Shown here piece after piece: positions 22,560 to 37,663 of a stretch of DNA of 64,000 bases. The DNA lies in assembly GCA_013115125.1 (NCBI GenBank), contig JABANN010000014.1, positions 79,539 through 143,538 of the forward strand, given 5' to 3'. Under the pieces are notes generated by a model. The model was not told the DNA's origin. It saw only the letters and a list, made by a program, of their open reading frames with translations, and searched no databases. How positions within the stretch are numbered: position 1 is the stretch's first letter; each line of letters begins with the position of its first letter. A program made the position numbers and the translations under genes. Origin of the DNA: Perkinsus olseni. Taxonomy: Eukaryota; Perkinsozoa; Perkinsida.

Positions 22560-25500
22560 TCACGTCGAGGTAAGGCAAAATCCACCGCCCGTGTAACGTG
22601 GCATGTTGGGGTTAAGCTTCGCCTTCACCTTCTTTTGTCCGCCGGCGGTGGACTTCCCTCGAGAAGCCGCCTCATTCTGGCTAGACTGTTTCTTCTGCTT
22701 GTAGTACTTCTGCATGACCTCTTGTTTCTCTTTTTTCAACCGTCTAATTTCAGCCTGATACCTGCACGAGCTCTCAATCGGTCAGCCTCTGCAGGTCAGT
22801 ACTCATCGATGACTCTCTTGTAGTCAGCTAGCTCAGCGTTCATCGCCGTCAGCTGATCATTCCTGTCCCTAAGATGCCCCTCGTGGATGACCAGCTGCTC
22901 CTGCAGCTCAGGACCTGCCCTTGTGGTATCCCGAAGCCTCGCTCATAAGACAGGAATCCCACCCGGAATCCTCTCCAACTTGCGCTCCAGCTTCTTGATG
23001 TCTTCTTCTTCCCTTCTGACTGTCTCCTTTCTCTCTACAACCTCTTCTGTCCCTACAAAACCCAAGGGGCTCCGAATCAAACCAGCAGCGGGCTACTCGA
23101 GATGAGCCTCCGTTGGAGGTTGCGCATCTTCTCAAGCATGTGGAACATCTCAGGATCCGACCCCTCCAGTTCCCGCCACCGATGGACCTGAGCAGAATCC
23201 CAACCACACGCTGCGGCTGATGCTGTACACCTACATTCATCGGCTTCTCGAGTTCATCACTGAGGGCCTTCACTTTGGCGCGCTCACCCAGCAACTGCTG
23301 CTGCAGCTGGTAGGCCTCGTGCTTGTATCTCAACAACAACAACAACAACCACGCCGATAGGGCAGTCATTGGTGGCCAGCTAAGACTACTCCTCCATGTT
23401 CCCAACACGAGCGCGGAGTCCAGCTAGTTCCGCTTGCAGCTTGCCCAGCTCATCCTTCTTCAACGCGATCTCATCGCACAGCTCTTTATAGCGAACTTCG
23501 CCAGCCTTGAGTGCTGACTGCAGCAGCAACGGGCCTTCCCTCTGCTGTGAACTCTGGAGAGCGCGGCTCACCTCGCACAGTTTTATCTTCTCATGAACCT
23601 CATCATGCTCGGCCTTCTTCTGTACCAACCGCGTGCACAGCAGCTCCTTGTCCCCGGCCACTCGGTCGGAGTTCATCTTCTGTTTATGGATCTCCTCCTC
23701 AGTCACTGCCCTTGCCTTCTCGAGCTTCGCAATCTCCTCCCGGTAGACCTGCCCCTGCTTCTTCTACGCACAGGCACATGCAGACCACACCTCTGCAACA
23801 CTCGCCAAATTCCTCAGCCGCTTCTTGGCCTTCTCGAGCGAGGTCCTGAGCTGCTCAGCCGTCTTGGTCAGTTCCTGCGTAGCCAAGTGCTTCAGAACTA
23901 GCTCCTGATCCTTCTCCTCGATCTCGGCCCGCAGCTGCTTCGTTCGGTGCTCCAAAGCTAGAAAGAAACATAGACCGAACATCTCTCAAGGCTAGACGCA
24001 GTGGCAATGAACAACACTGGTCTGTAGGCAGGGTGAACGCGAGGGCTAGGTTGCCATCACTCGAGAACTTCCTCTCTATGTCCGCTATCTCCCCCTGCGC
24101 CTCGAGCAGGTTCTTGCTGTACCTGAAGATTCCCCCCTAGCGCACTCACCAGGTCGAAGCCCTACAGGTTCCGATCAGCTCTCACGGCCTCGTAAAGATT
24201 CTTCTGTTGCATACACTCAGTCTGAATTGCGGCGATCTCCTCCTTGAGCGCTGCCAGGCGGCTGTCTCGGTCACGAATGGTCTGTAGTATTCCCAAGTAT
24301 CTGCCCTCCTGGCATCACCGGCGGCACGGAAGGGGCCAGCAACAAACCGATCATTGGTCTCCTTCAACTGCCGCATGAATCTATCCCTTTGCATCACCAG
24401 GTCATGTAGCCTACCATAAAAAGGTAAGCTGAAAAGGCGGAACCTAGCAGGCTACTGATCTTCAGTCTGGGCCTTCGCCTGCCTCCACTGTTGCAACTCT
24501 CGAAGCATATCATTCGACCTCTGCTCGTTCTGCTTCACCTAGGAAACGAGGTAGTATCGCAGAGACTACCAAAGAAAATAGCACGCTAATGTTCTCGAAT
24601 CGCGAGATGATACTGCTCCTGTTAGACAAGCTGTACCATTCGCACAAAGCTAGCTGAACACCTGCTCGTCTCTACTATATGCAGTAAGAGGGCCTACCAG
24701 CGCAATCTCCATGTCCTTGCGGTCCGTTGCTTTATGCATGGCCTTGAAGAGGAGTTCTTTCTCGTGGGAAAGATCGGACAGCATCTACGATACCCCACCC
24801 CATACGGCCAGCTCTACACCTCCGTCCAACGCTCTCACTTTGGCGTCCGCCTCTTCCCTCCGACGAACTTTCTCAACCTTATCCGAGAGCTCCTGGACCA
24901 TCTTGGCCGCCGTTTTCTTCTCTTTCAACAATTCTGCCCGTTCCCGATCATCTTCCTGTCAATAGTCGAGAGGAGGAGTCCAAAGTAGTAGAGCAACTGA
25001 CCTCTTTCTCGGCGCAGAGCTTCTTGTAGATTGCCTCGGCTTTCTCCTTGGCCCTCTCTGCTTTATTCAACTCCTTCTTCTGCTTCTCTAGCTCCTCCTA
25101 TGAAGGACAACGAAGGTGCCGCCAGCCCACCGGAGTCAGCCCCATCTCATAATGCCACGGTGACCGGCAGCGAGAAGGGCAGTCCTTTCCGGTGATTGGG
25201 TGGACCCTTACATTAAGTTCCTTCATATCCTTCTTGAGCTTCTGTTTACGGCGAACCTCAGCTGCACTTTGCTCTCGCACCCGCCTAATCTCTTCTTGTA
25301 GGTTGTTCTGAACACCTCAATGCATGACGAAAGAGTCACCCCTTCAGTCCTCACCTGTATGGATTTCTGATACTCCACGTCCCTTGACGAGGCTTTGAGG
25401 TCTCGCAGCACTTTCTTGTGCCTGAGGAAGAGTCATCACTCTCGTCCACCATGCACGTGCTGCATGTACTCCTCTTGGGTTTCGGCTATCCTATCTAATG

Positions 25501-26949
25501 TATCGACTGAATCTGACAGAAGTAAGTCTTTCGTCACCGCGCCACGAAATTCGATCGTCCGCTCGACTACCATCGCCTATGTCCTCAAGAGTCTCCCTGT
25601 GGCGTCTCAACTCGGCATCGAGTTGTTCCCTCTGGCGGATGTTGTCCTGAAACTTCGTGAGGCGTTCCTTGAGCAGATCTGCGGAGACCGAGAAGACATT
25701 TTCGATCGGAAGCCAAGCAGCCTCTCACTATCAACACGAGCTCGCTCCTGCCTCTGCTTCTCGCAGTCCGCCTCCAATGCTTGGCGAGTCTGAACACAAG
25801 TTCGATGCATCGATGGGCTACTTCTCATGGAACAAGCATGCCGGTTGAATGCCCGATACACGCTCCATCTGATGAGATTAATAGTAGGAAGCGACGGGGA
25901 ACCAGAACCCTCGCTCGTGGAAGGCCGGCAGAGGGACCCGTGAAAAGGGATACGCCTCCTACTTCCTCCAACTGCTTCGACTGCGCCTGCAGCTGCTCCA
26001 CTTGCGCTGCCAGGATGTCTCTGTGTCTGACCAGATCAACCCTCTGCTGAGTGAGGACCTTCTCTCGAGTTTCGTGGCTAGCCGCTGTCTCAGCGCTCCG
26101 CTCCACAAGCTTCGACATATTCGCAACCTCCGCCTGACCAGTGGCATCGCGTGCGGGCCTTCGTACCAGCACAGCCATACCCTCAAATCCTCGATGGTAG
26201 TCCTGGACGTCTGCTCCTTATCACGACTCTCTTCAATGATCTTCCAGGCCTTCTCTATCTCCTTCTTCAACGCCTTTATAGTCGCCTGGTCTTCCTGTGA
26301 TTGTCGCAGCGCTCGCTGGACCTGAGGACCGTGAATATCACCAACTCCTTACCGAGAGAAGGAGATAGATTTCCTCCGTGAGTAATGGACCAGTCAAGAA
26401 TCTTCACCTTGTAAGCATTCTCCACGATCTCAGTACTGAGCTCCCGGCACTTAGTTATGAGCATCTTCTCCGAATCGTGCGACTGCTTCAGCGTATCGTG
26501 GAGCCTCTCATACCTCACGACAATACAGTAAACGCACATACCAAATTGTAAGGACATGGATATTGAATATTTACGTTATAAAAGAGGAACCTTTCGAGAG
26601 GCGAATGCTGCCATCCACTACCGGTCTGTACAGAGAAACTATCAAAATAATTCTGGAAAGTTTTCTCACTCCAACGTTAGAGGTTTTCACGGAGAGCAAC
26701 CCCTTTGATGTCAGCGATTTGATGGTGCTTAACCCTAGCCACCAGAGGCTGGCCTCAACGTATCGCCTTTCCACCTCTACCGTACTGTTCTCTGAATTCC
26801 TTCAACGATTCATCATCCAAAAGTTCCGCCAGAACCTCCTGGAAGTCCTTCTCGAGGGCTTCGAATGCGGACGCCTCGAAGGCCTCGATATTTTCCATAT
26901 CGGCAGAGGGCTGTTGTTCTTGGGGGAGCTCCTCCTTCTGTGAGGCCAT
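22560..26949 (-). CDS. Cilia- and flagella-associated protein 58
   Basis: A long coiled-coil axonemal protein in many exons. Start ATG 26947-26949 (MASQKEELPQEQQPSAD). The N-terminal exon reads FEALEKDFQEVLAELLDD and the next ones ERLHDTLKQSHDSEKMLITK, CRELSTEIVENAYKV, ALKKEIEKAWKIIEESRDKE: these match the N-terminus of CFAP58 almost word for word. The 3' part has ELEKPMNV followed by HRWRELEGSDPEMFHMLEK, the equivalent of the CFAP58 NPLNVHRWRKLEASDP block. The last exon ends PRYTGGGFCLTST and TGA (22560-22562), matching the conserved GGGFPLRST C-terminus. The whole is Glu/Lys/Leu-rich coiled coil. CFAP58 is needed for sperm and flagellar axoneme structure. Exons are short and some boundaries were not resolved, but no disruption was noticed. 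Confidence 0.88.
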
Positions 26950-27223
26950 GATGATTACAAAAGCACTACAATATCTCCCTTCAATACGGATAGGTCACTG
27001 TTGAAACGAGGAGCACCTGTAAGGTCGTCGCATAGAACAGGAAAAGGCAGCTGTCAGGCCTTCTGCCTCACTGACTTCCTCCCAGGTACCCATGAGAAAT
27101 TAGAATCACTGTAACGACGGTCCCGGAGCAAGAGATAAGGTAGGTAAGATAGTACTGCTGGAAACACAGCGATCGACGTGTGGTGACAGTGTGATGGTAA
27201 CAGGAGAAAGCAGTCGGAAACAA

Positions 27224-28785
<1,562 letters not shown>

Positions 28786-29023
28786 GGTGAGAGGAAAGGG
28801 GGCTATGATACAGGAGGAGGAACAACAACTGCACCAATCCAGGCTACTGTACAGTGGATGGGCTAACGCAACTCCTGCCAGTCGCGTGAGACACGGAGTG
28901 AGGAAAGGTGTCTTCGTGAGCGTCATGGTTCATACGAGCGACGGCACAGCTCAGGGCCGTCCTGGTTGGGTTGCTGCGACCTCTCCCGGTGCCCCTTGAG
29001 CTGCTTGAGCCTATCCATGACGG

Positions 29024-32000
29024 ATTAGAGACGAAGCAAGAGGGCACCCCACCGCTGCAGGATGCTCCTCCGATGCCTAGCCTTCTCCACTGGCCTCCCT
29101 TCAGTAATCGCCTTAGCCTACATGCCGCTGTGAGTGGTTCCAGCACATCCAAGATAGACCCTTACCTTCTCTAGCAACTCCCGTGCACGCCGATTGCCTT
29201 CTTCACAGTACCGCAAGTCTCTCTCCGTGACCGGCTCCTCGCGAGGCCGTATGGGCCCCCTACTGTTTCCCACGGCGTGGATCTATTATAGAACCGCAAC
29301 CCAACGAGAGCGGCCAAGAGGACTGACGCTGGTTTCGACAGAGTCAACGGCTACCCACCACTCGCAGCAGCCTCCCTTCCCATGACCACATCTTGCAGCC
29401 ATCACCGCCTACCCCGACAGATATCAGCCTACCCGGATCGGTGAGGACCTTAGGACGATACGGATTTGGGGAGGTGCCCACTACGAGGGGAGAACACTAG
29501 TCACGCTACCTGCACGGACGACACTGCCTCCTCGTGAGCCTTCCAGAGGCGCTCAGACGCGATCAGACGTCTGCCTTCGAGAAGCTAACAGCAGCAATGT
29601 CGCTTCGTCCCGCCGTAGTAGCCTCCGACTCACAGGTGTTATCTTCCACCCGAGCTGCCTGGCCTTGGATACTGCTAGCTCCGCCATTTCAAGGCCATCG
29701 GACGTCCCCCTCCAATGAGGGTTCCGCTGTCGCTGAGCCATCCTCGCTGGGAACACCGGCAGATGCAGCCCTGAGGGGTCTCTCTCAGGACACCTCAGAA
29801 TTCACCGCGCACCCAACGCTAGTATCTCCTCCGAGTGTATGAAGTGATCGCAATCCCACCACCGCACGTAGCCCTCCTCGTCACCAGTAACCAATGACAG
29901 GCTGACCCTGCCGCTCCTGTCAGTGTCAGGCGGCTGAGTACCTTCGGGAAGGGAAGCTGTGAGGGCAAGCGTCAAGGTGCAGGAAGCATAACGCAACCAG
30001 TGATCAGAGAACGACGACCACGGCGCCCGTCTACTGAAGAACTTCACGTCCTCGTCGCGACGTCTGCTGCACTGATCTCCCTCCGCTCCTCCCAACACTC
30101 GTCCCTGACCAGAAACGACTCTGATCGAGGCCGATGAGAACCATTCTGACCTCGGAGCCGGAACCAACAGGAGCTAGGAAATCCCTCTCCCGCATCGTCG
30201 CTGCCGTCCTGGCCCACTGCTCGTAAGGGGTGGAAGCAGTGAACGTACTGAATACCGCGGAGTAGGGACAAATGGCCAGCCAATCTCAACGCGAACGAAC
30301 CGGGTAGAGTTTCCGACGCCGGTGAGAATAAAGTCGATGGAAGTGACTGCCGCGGTCTTTCCCAGGGTCCTCATGTTCATGAACCGGTAAAGGCACTTAA
30401 ACTGAAAGTCTTCTCGGACCGGTGGGAGGCCCCATAGGGCTACCTGGAGACACCATCGACCCCTATCAGACATACTGGAGGCATACTGGGGCGGCGCTAT
30501 GCACGAGGGGCGGCCCGACGTTCAGGGGCCACTAGCATCTCACACACGACCATGACTGAAGCCTTGAGAGAATTCGATAATTCTCTTCTCTCACATTGCC
30601 CAAGGCATCAGCAGTGATCAGCAACGCGAGAGGGTCTAGGAAGCTCAATGCTGTTATCTCTGACCGGTGACCCACACAGTGCCTGACGGATCAGCATGCT
30701 ACTACGCAGCAAAGGACGCCGATACTTACCCCACGAAGCCTAGGCTCTCAAAGGACCTCACGCTAACTACAGCATCGACGCTTCCAAAGGCCACCAGGTC
30801 TCGACCTAGCGAGAAGGCCACCGCTGTCAACGGCTGCAGGTGAAGGTTGGAGGCTGTGCCTGAGGAGAGATCAAGCTGACGTTGATCTTGGTGGAAGGTA
30901 GGTGGGGAAAAGCGGAGTGCCTACGGAGCACGGTCGGATCTCTGCTGACGACACCCTCCCCTTCGAGTTCCGCGTGCACCTTGACGCAGTTGTTAGAGGA
31001 GACAGACAGCAGAGCGCGATCTCCGCATGGACTGTAGCTGAACAGGGACGTGCAGGTCCGCCGAGGACTACCAGGGAAGATACCCACTATAGGTCGGCGA
31101 TAGCGTGGGAATGGGGAGAGTAGCTGGAGAGGAGGCATCCTGTGTGGAGGTTGTAGCTGATGAGGAGGAGAAGTGGGAAGGTCTATGGGGTGGGCATAAT
31201 AACCGTACGCAGCAATCCCTCCCCTGAAATCACCGATGAAGACCTTGAGACCACGGTCGCCTAGGCAGAAGCCGGAGACCTGAGCATCGTCGTGCCCAGG
31301 GGACGGGGGAGCTAAGGTCACAGTAGCGTGGCTAGCATCGCCCAATACTCATACTTCCGAGGAGTGTCTTATGACACTGTTGAGGATCGGTGCCGCATCC
31401 ACGTCGATACGCCACGATCGGACGACAGAATGTGATGCCGTCAGAAGGAGGCCGTGCATCTGCGAAGACGCAGCTCGCGTGTTGCACCAAGGAGAGGTGA
31501 GACGACCACATGAAGCACCCACCGCGAAGACTCGGGCAATGCTGACGACATTCTGTAGCTCTCCTTCACCCTCCCATCCTGCCAATCGATCAGCTGCATC
31601 TGAACGACCACTACTGAAAACGTCGGGCATGGCGGTGACCAATACTGATGCGCTACCGTTACACTATGGTTTCGATGATTACCGCTACGTTGAGGCACCA
31701 CTTTAGACGGGAGTGCCGAGCGTCCGGCAGTGAAAGCCGCACGTGATGCCTCAGCGAAAAACAAAATCCCTCAGAAAGATACGTACTTTCGCCGTGACCC
31801 GCCAGTGCCGTACAGAGGTCGAACACACGGAATTGGCGTGCGCAAGCCACAGCACGGATCAACGGGGTGCCGTCAGATCGTGCGGTGCGGATCTGAGGGC
31901 TTCAGCTTCTAGAGACTGCGATGTAGGCGATACTAGCTCACCAAGGTGAAATCGTTGAGGAGAGATATCTCCGGTATGGGCAAGGATTGTAACAATTGGT

Positions 32001-35000
32001 TGGTGGTTATATCGTGTACTTTAATGCAGGCCAATGAATCCACCGATACGACCCTATGAATATCTAAGCAAGTACGCCAACCCAATGTAGAAGCACGCGA
32101 GGGGCTGCAGCGGGGCGATATACACGGGCCGATAGCTCCGCGGTGAGCAGCAAGGCGTTAGAGCAACAAGCAGTAAACCGGCACCGACCATCGAGACCAG
32201 GGACGCTCGGGAGGATCTCAACTGCCTGCACGGGGGCTTGGTGGGAGCGTATAGCACTCAAGGGGTCACTGTAATACGGGTTCCACACCTACAGCGGCTT
32301 GCATAAGAATCGAAGAGCCTGAGCCCCGCAGCTGCCCAACTGACCAGGATAGAATAGTCAAAGCCTCCACTGACGAGGCATACGTTGACTGTATTGCTAA
32401 GATTACCACTGAAAGCCATGCAAGTGATGGCTTTGGTGTGACCTGCGAGTACCTGCCTTGAAGCAGGTGGTCGTCAAGACGACCGTCGATGTCGAACGCC
32501 TTACACGCTTTCGGCTACCGGTATGAACGTCCCAGAGAACTATCAACTGGTTGAGACCACAGCTAGCAATCAGACCTAGGTCCGATAGCTCTACTAAGGA
32601 AGTTACCTGAAGGAATACAGTAGCGAAGCCGAGCAACCTTGGGGAAGGGCAAGAGAGGCCCACCGCTCTATCTTCATGACCAACACTGGGTCGAGGGGTT
32701 GACCGAGGAGTTGGCAGCTGAGGTGACAGTCTGCAGATGAGAATAGAATAAGGCAAAGGCCATTACTGCTGGACTCTACACCTTCTAGAACGACCTTCAA
32801 GAGGCGGTCCCGTTGAATCGGACGGAACTGCTGTATAGTGCTTCAGTGGAGCCCCTCTCCGAAGCATCCACTGAGAAAGGAGGTATGTAAGTCCACCCAC
32901 AATACTATATCAAATCGGATTTTACTCAAAATTACAACGAAAAGTGCGGCCCAGAATCTGACTCAGTGACTCGCAACGTGTGTGTAGTCAGCTAGTACGC
33001 AGAAATAACGCACTGTATACGAAAGTCAAGAAAGTGTGAAAATCAATCTCGCTCGCTTCAGTGAGTGAGATCCTCTGGTTGAACCTCTTGCGAGTCGCCA
33101 GAGAATGCACCGTAGATGTACCAGCGAACCGTAGCTATGCTCCTCATGCGTGCAGAAGGTGCGACGCGCTAAAATGATTGACACGTATATTGACGTAGGC
33201 AGAGCGCCCGAGGCCGACCGGATTTGTAACGCCCACTCTCTTGCACGCAAACACATAGCGGCCTTCAGGTGCCTAGCACGATGTGTATCAGTTCGGTCTT
33301 GAATCGACCGTAACGTTTGGGGACGTCTGGTAAGAGTGCCTCCTTCCCGGCTGTCCGATTCGCAACACGAGCTCTCTTCTAAGTGTTGGGCGAGTTTGCG
33401 CTAGACCGCGAATTTTCAAGTGTCTCGACTGCTAGTGGGATGCTGCGCACTTCGTGTGTATGCGTTGAGTTACCAGATCTATAGCCAATCGGCGCGACTG
33501 GTAAACACGAATGTCAAAGTATCGCGGCGATTCTCTCGCTCATGGATAAAAATCGGAAGAGTTGCAGAATGTGATACAGTTTTGTGAACGTGCTGAAATC
33601 GACGGTTTCAAATACTTCAATAAGATATTGAGGTTGTCATTAATTTCGAGACGAATTACTCCTGCATATCTGTACACAAAGTTTCCGGCTCCGAGTTGTT
33701 ATAGTGTACATATAAAAAATTCCGATGCGACATGGTTTTGTGGAAGGGCTGAACACATGCTTCGTGTCCGCAGCTCTCAAGAGTGATGATGTCAAAGTAC
33801 GTTGCTGGTATGCCCAAGGTGACATATCGCAAGGATCTCCGAACCATAGCGATCTTTCGTTCGGACATGCCTGTAACTTGCCTGTGCGAGGTAAGATCTG
33901 TGTTGAACCGACATGAGCGACTGGTTCCCAACTGCTGCTTTCGGAATACTCAAGGTTATCACTGGAACCCGCCCGTCGTCCGTGACAACTGCGAAGGACG
34001 AATAAACAGGCGGATCTCCCCCAGTAACATGGGCATACTCTTCTGCTGCCCCACAGACTTATGCTCAGTATTTCCTCTCTCCTTGATCCTCAATGCTAGA
34101 GCATCTGGAGGGCACGGCCGTCATACCATTCATCCACGTCAATCCAGTATCACCTGCCACTCCCCCAGGAGCGAGCGCCGCGGCAACATCCCAGGCGTAG
34201 ATACAACCGTCATGGCCAGCAGTGAAGAGAGTTTGCGACGACCGCGACCAACATATGCTCTAAAGGTTTGAGGCGAGATGATGCTGGGAGGGTGCTCTCG
34301 ATAACGAGAGCACCATCCCGACTCACCCGCTGAGCTGCCGGAACTAATATCTTACGTCGAAGGCGAAACCTCGCCCTATCCCCTTGTCCAGCTGAAAACA
34401 AAGCCAACGACTTGTACACGTGAAAACAACAAGGATCTCCGGGACATCATGTCCCAGGACTGACTACAGTAGTCTCGCGGGGGCGCCTGTACTAGAAACA
34501 CTCGTGCAACTCACAGTACAGTCAGGATGGACTGCCCTCCCTAACGAGACGCCAAACTTGCCGACGCGCATCCATCACACAGACACAATGCAGGCCGGAT
34601 GGAGATGATTGGGGCCCACACCCTCTGAGCAAGGCCCTTCCACTCACTCGAAGTGTTTGATCGGGCCAGATCACGACAATCGTAGAAGCGGAGCGTCATA
34701 TCAGAGCCTCCGATGACACTTGTACTCCACTCAGGCAAGTACCTGCCGCATTGTGGTAACCGCGATAAAACAACGGTCGCTTATTCCTCCTCAAACAGCC
34801 ACCGCCAGCGCGTTTTCTATAAACTGATTTCGACGTATTCTTCGGCGGTTCCTTAGCTTTGTTTTCTACAAAACTCGCGGTGCATCATACCACGGCAAAA
34901 CAACACCTCCCTCTGGCGAAGAGTTTTAATTTAAAACTCTGTGCTGTATCTCGTGCTTTGAGTAGTGGTTTAAAGCTTCTAAACCACTACTCAAAGCACA

Positions 35001-35422
35001 AGATACAGCAAGGGTCTTCTTCCTCAGCTTGGGTGTCCAGTGTCGAATGGGGTGCCACGTCCACAGTTACGAAGCGGAGGATCTGAGCACTGTAAATACA
35101 GCACCCAGCGGAACGCTCGGCATCCCTACCGTGGACCCCTGCTCAGAGTACGCTACTCTGTCCGTTTTAGGCCCCTTCATGTGCTTCACGAGCGATATGG
35201 CCATAGTGTGGAGGCCGGTGTCCACGCACCCCTTGAACGGGATGAAACGGTTAGATGTGGCACTACGGAACGAAACCAACGGCCACGACACGTCCATGGG
35301 AGAGCTTGCTCTCAGACGAGTGAGAGACTGCCCGTACTCCTTGATAGCTCCCTCATGGAGACCTCTCCCGATCACGAGAGAAGCGATCTCATCCCAACTG
35401 AGAGCTCCACTGCCATCCACAT
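29024..35422 (-). CDS. EF-hand plus WD40-repeat protein, WDR49/CFAP337 type
   Basis: Long multi-exon gene. The first recognised exon (about 35067-35422) starts with an EF-hand calcium loop, DVDGSGALSWDE, as in WDR49-type proteins. WD-like blocks follow toward the 3' end: VIGGSDMTLRFYDCRDL (about 34640-34735), TLFTAGHDGCIYAWDV (about 34165-34230), LIASCGLNQLIVLWDVHTG (about 32510-32590), KVWNPYYSDP (about 32260), VSGFCLGDRGLKVFIGDFRG (about 31250), DLVAFGSVDAVVSVRSF (about 30740-30800), VALWGLPPVREDFQFK (about 30430), and LVTGDEEGYVRWWD (about 29860). The end is taken at TAA 29024-29026 after HRRSILQRWGALLLRL. The order EF-hand then about a dozen WD repeats fits a ciliary scaffold. The start lies upstream of 35422 and many joins are unresolved; two genes cannot be fully excluded. 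Confidence 0.65.
32880..34060. other. Long AT-richer gap inside the WDR49-type gene
   Basis: No WD or other coding exon was recognised here, although neighbouring introns are short. It may be an unusually long intron with inserted DNA or a boundary between two genes. Confidence 0.35.
34920..34940. repeat. Short perfect palindrome
   Basis: Arms of 10 bases (AGAGTTTTAA and TTAAAACTCT) around a single T. It lies one base before the larger hairpin. Confidence 0.75.
34942..35010. repeat. 31-bp inverted repeat (hairpin)
   Basis: Arms 34942-34972 and 34980-35010 are complementary over 31 bases with a single mismatch; the loop is AAGCTTC. The arms begin TGCTGTATCTCGTGCTTTGA. It sits between two coding exons of the minus-strand WDR49-type gene, so probably in an intron. 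Confidence 0.88.
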
Positions 35423-36770
35423 CTAGCTGATCGTACCTTAGGCACGAACATAATGAACCATACTGATAGGACGACTGAACCCGGTGGAAATGGGATATTT
35501 TAGCGGAACCTTCTCCGACTAGTTCATAATGAAACGTTCTTTAGGAAGTGCTGAAAACTAAAAACCGGAGTCCGACTACCCGGGGTAGTCTACCCCTTTA
35601 CATCGATTGGATACTAAATTATTAGAACACGAACAAGGGATCAATTTATCCGGATGCCAGTCGACGGATGGTGATATGCCACGCGGCCCTTGAATCGCCG
35701 CCAGGCTGAACTGGTGAAGTTCAATACCAACCGGGTCGAAACCCTTGCACTCCGATCTCTATCGTGAATGCAGTGTCACCCGTTACACTTGACGCTCGTT
35801 AGAACATTGAGAACAATCTGCTCAATGAATGCCTAGGCCCTGGGCTACCGCAAGCACGGCTGATCGAGTACCGCTTCACTAATCTTAGCCCAACCGATGC
35901 CGCTCTGACAAACAGAAAGGGGCTAGTGATGAGCCCGAAGGGTAACACTCAGTGTTGAAAGATCTGGCTCTTCTCCCGTGAGCCTATGCGATGAACAATA
36001 GTAGCTTTCGGTCCTTCTCAGAGATGGCTACTAACCGGAACGCCTCTGCTACGTCGACCTCTATCATCTGAGTCCCCTCGAGGCACTGGGAGCTGTAGGT
36101 GTCCATGTTGGTCTACGAAAACGCGGGCCACGTAGACGGTGAATGCCGAACGTCCCAGCTAGAACGATGATGACGGGCCCCACCATTTGACTCATCTCCC
36201 TCCACAAGTGAAGCAAACAGTCTTGTTGACCAGTTGGCGATGAACCCCTCCTTTGCGCATGCCTCCATGTCGATCATTCACAAGCAACCGCGAAAGCTTC
36301 GCGTTAGGGAGCTCGGAAGTTTAGCTCCCCGCCATAATGCTCTCAGTCTACAGTGTACACTCTACATGCATTGGCATGCCCCCCCTACCGGAGCTGCCCA
36401 CTCTATTGCTAGCGCAGTGGTCTGTGAAGCCGCACTTTTGGCTGCGAATGCCGGGCCACCGAGGCCTGCGATCGTGCCAAGTAAGCAAAGTCGCCGCATG
36501 TCGAATGGTGCGTCGGATGATCATGCATGGAAATGTCAAATTCCTGCATATCAAACTATGTGATCGAAATGTAGCCTTCACTTTCGGGCCGAAGAGCTTT
36601 ACTCTCGCACACCCGCGATCAGCCCTCCAGGAAATTGACGTGCCCGGCCTGGCGTCCGAGGGAATAAGCAGAATCTACTTGCCATTGGAATCCATTACCC
36701 TTCCGCTCTCGAACGGGAAGTCACACCTTTCGATCTGTTCAACGAGCGAGGCTCTCACTACAAGATGATC
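35423..36770. other. Region without a clear gene
   Basis: Upstream exons of the WDR49-type gene are expected here but no convincing one was found. Minus-strand MDTYSSQCLEGTQMIEVDVA (about 36100) is a possible exon. No repeats were noticed. Confidence 0.35.
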
Positions 36771-36779
36771 ATTTCGATG

Positions 36780-37110
36780 GCATCCCACGGTTTCTTACCA
36801 GCGGCTCAACTCCTGTACGAGGGTGAGTTCCTGGTCTTCTGAGAGTTCATCGGGGAGTGCGTCTCCATCCTCATCTCTGTTCATGCTCGCAAGCATGACA
36901 CGAATGAAGTGCTCTAACGATGTTGCATTCCCAAGTCTGACACAAGGCGCAAAGGTTCGAAGTGACAATGAGCTTCCAGCGCATCGCCCATGAACGCGGC
37001 CGGTACCTCATTATATCGCTCTTCAATCTGGCTAAACCACGCTTCCCCATTCTCGAAAACCGCCACTTGACCATAGCACCAGCGTCCTTAGGCGAGGCGA
37101 CAACCATGGC
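36780..37110 (-). CDS. Possible EF-hand exons, unknown gene
   Basis: On the minus strand one frame reads QVAVFENGEAWFSQIEERYN and MGDALEAHCHFEPLRLVSDL (about 37085-36930). After a frame change, MLASMNRDEDGDALPDELSE (about 36895-36835) follows, resembling an EF-hand loop, then a GTAAGA donor after ELSRW (near 36800). It may be the N-terminal part of the WDR49-type gene or a separate calcium-binding protein. An in-frame TAG between the two parts means an intron or a break. Confidence 0.4.
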
Positions 37111-37663
37111 ATGGAGGTAGCTGCCACTTTTCGACGATCTGGAGTCAAAAAAGAAGTCCAGTCTGGGGTTTCGTCCACTTGTTGGAGTCTACTTTTCTCA
37201 ATCCGCATCCCCAAATCCCGATTCGAATGCGCAGTACTTCCTGTGTGACCCACTCAACTCAGAGCGCGAAAATTTTGGACTGAAATAGAATCATACAAAA
37301 GTCCTTTGTGACGCCGTGGTTAAAAACTTCACCAAAAAAAATCCGCTGTGAGCGAAGCGGAGACCATAGTAATAGCTAATGTATCGCTACACTCCAGAGC
37401 ATTCAACGGGCCCGCATATTCCCTTGAAGGGTGGCACCGCTGCTTTGGGACGGCTCGGGAGCAATCGTACCTACCAAGCAATCCTGAGGACCGAATTCTC
37501 CTAAAGGGTAGTGAGACGGTCTGCACAGCCGAGCACCTTACCAGCCCCGTTGATTCCTAGGCGTGGCTGCTGCCTGAATGTTGTCTGCGACGGACCAACA
37601 ATGCCACCACGGATAGTCGACCAACTGAGAGTGGCTGGTTGCTTACTTCCCCCAATGACTTCA
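37111..37663. other. Intergenic region
   Basis: No gene supported; it forms the downstream flank of the first PAP2 gene. Confidence 0.4.
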
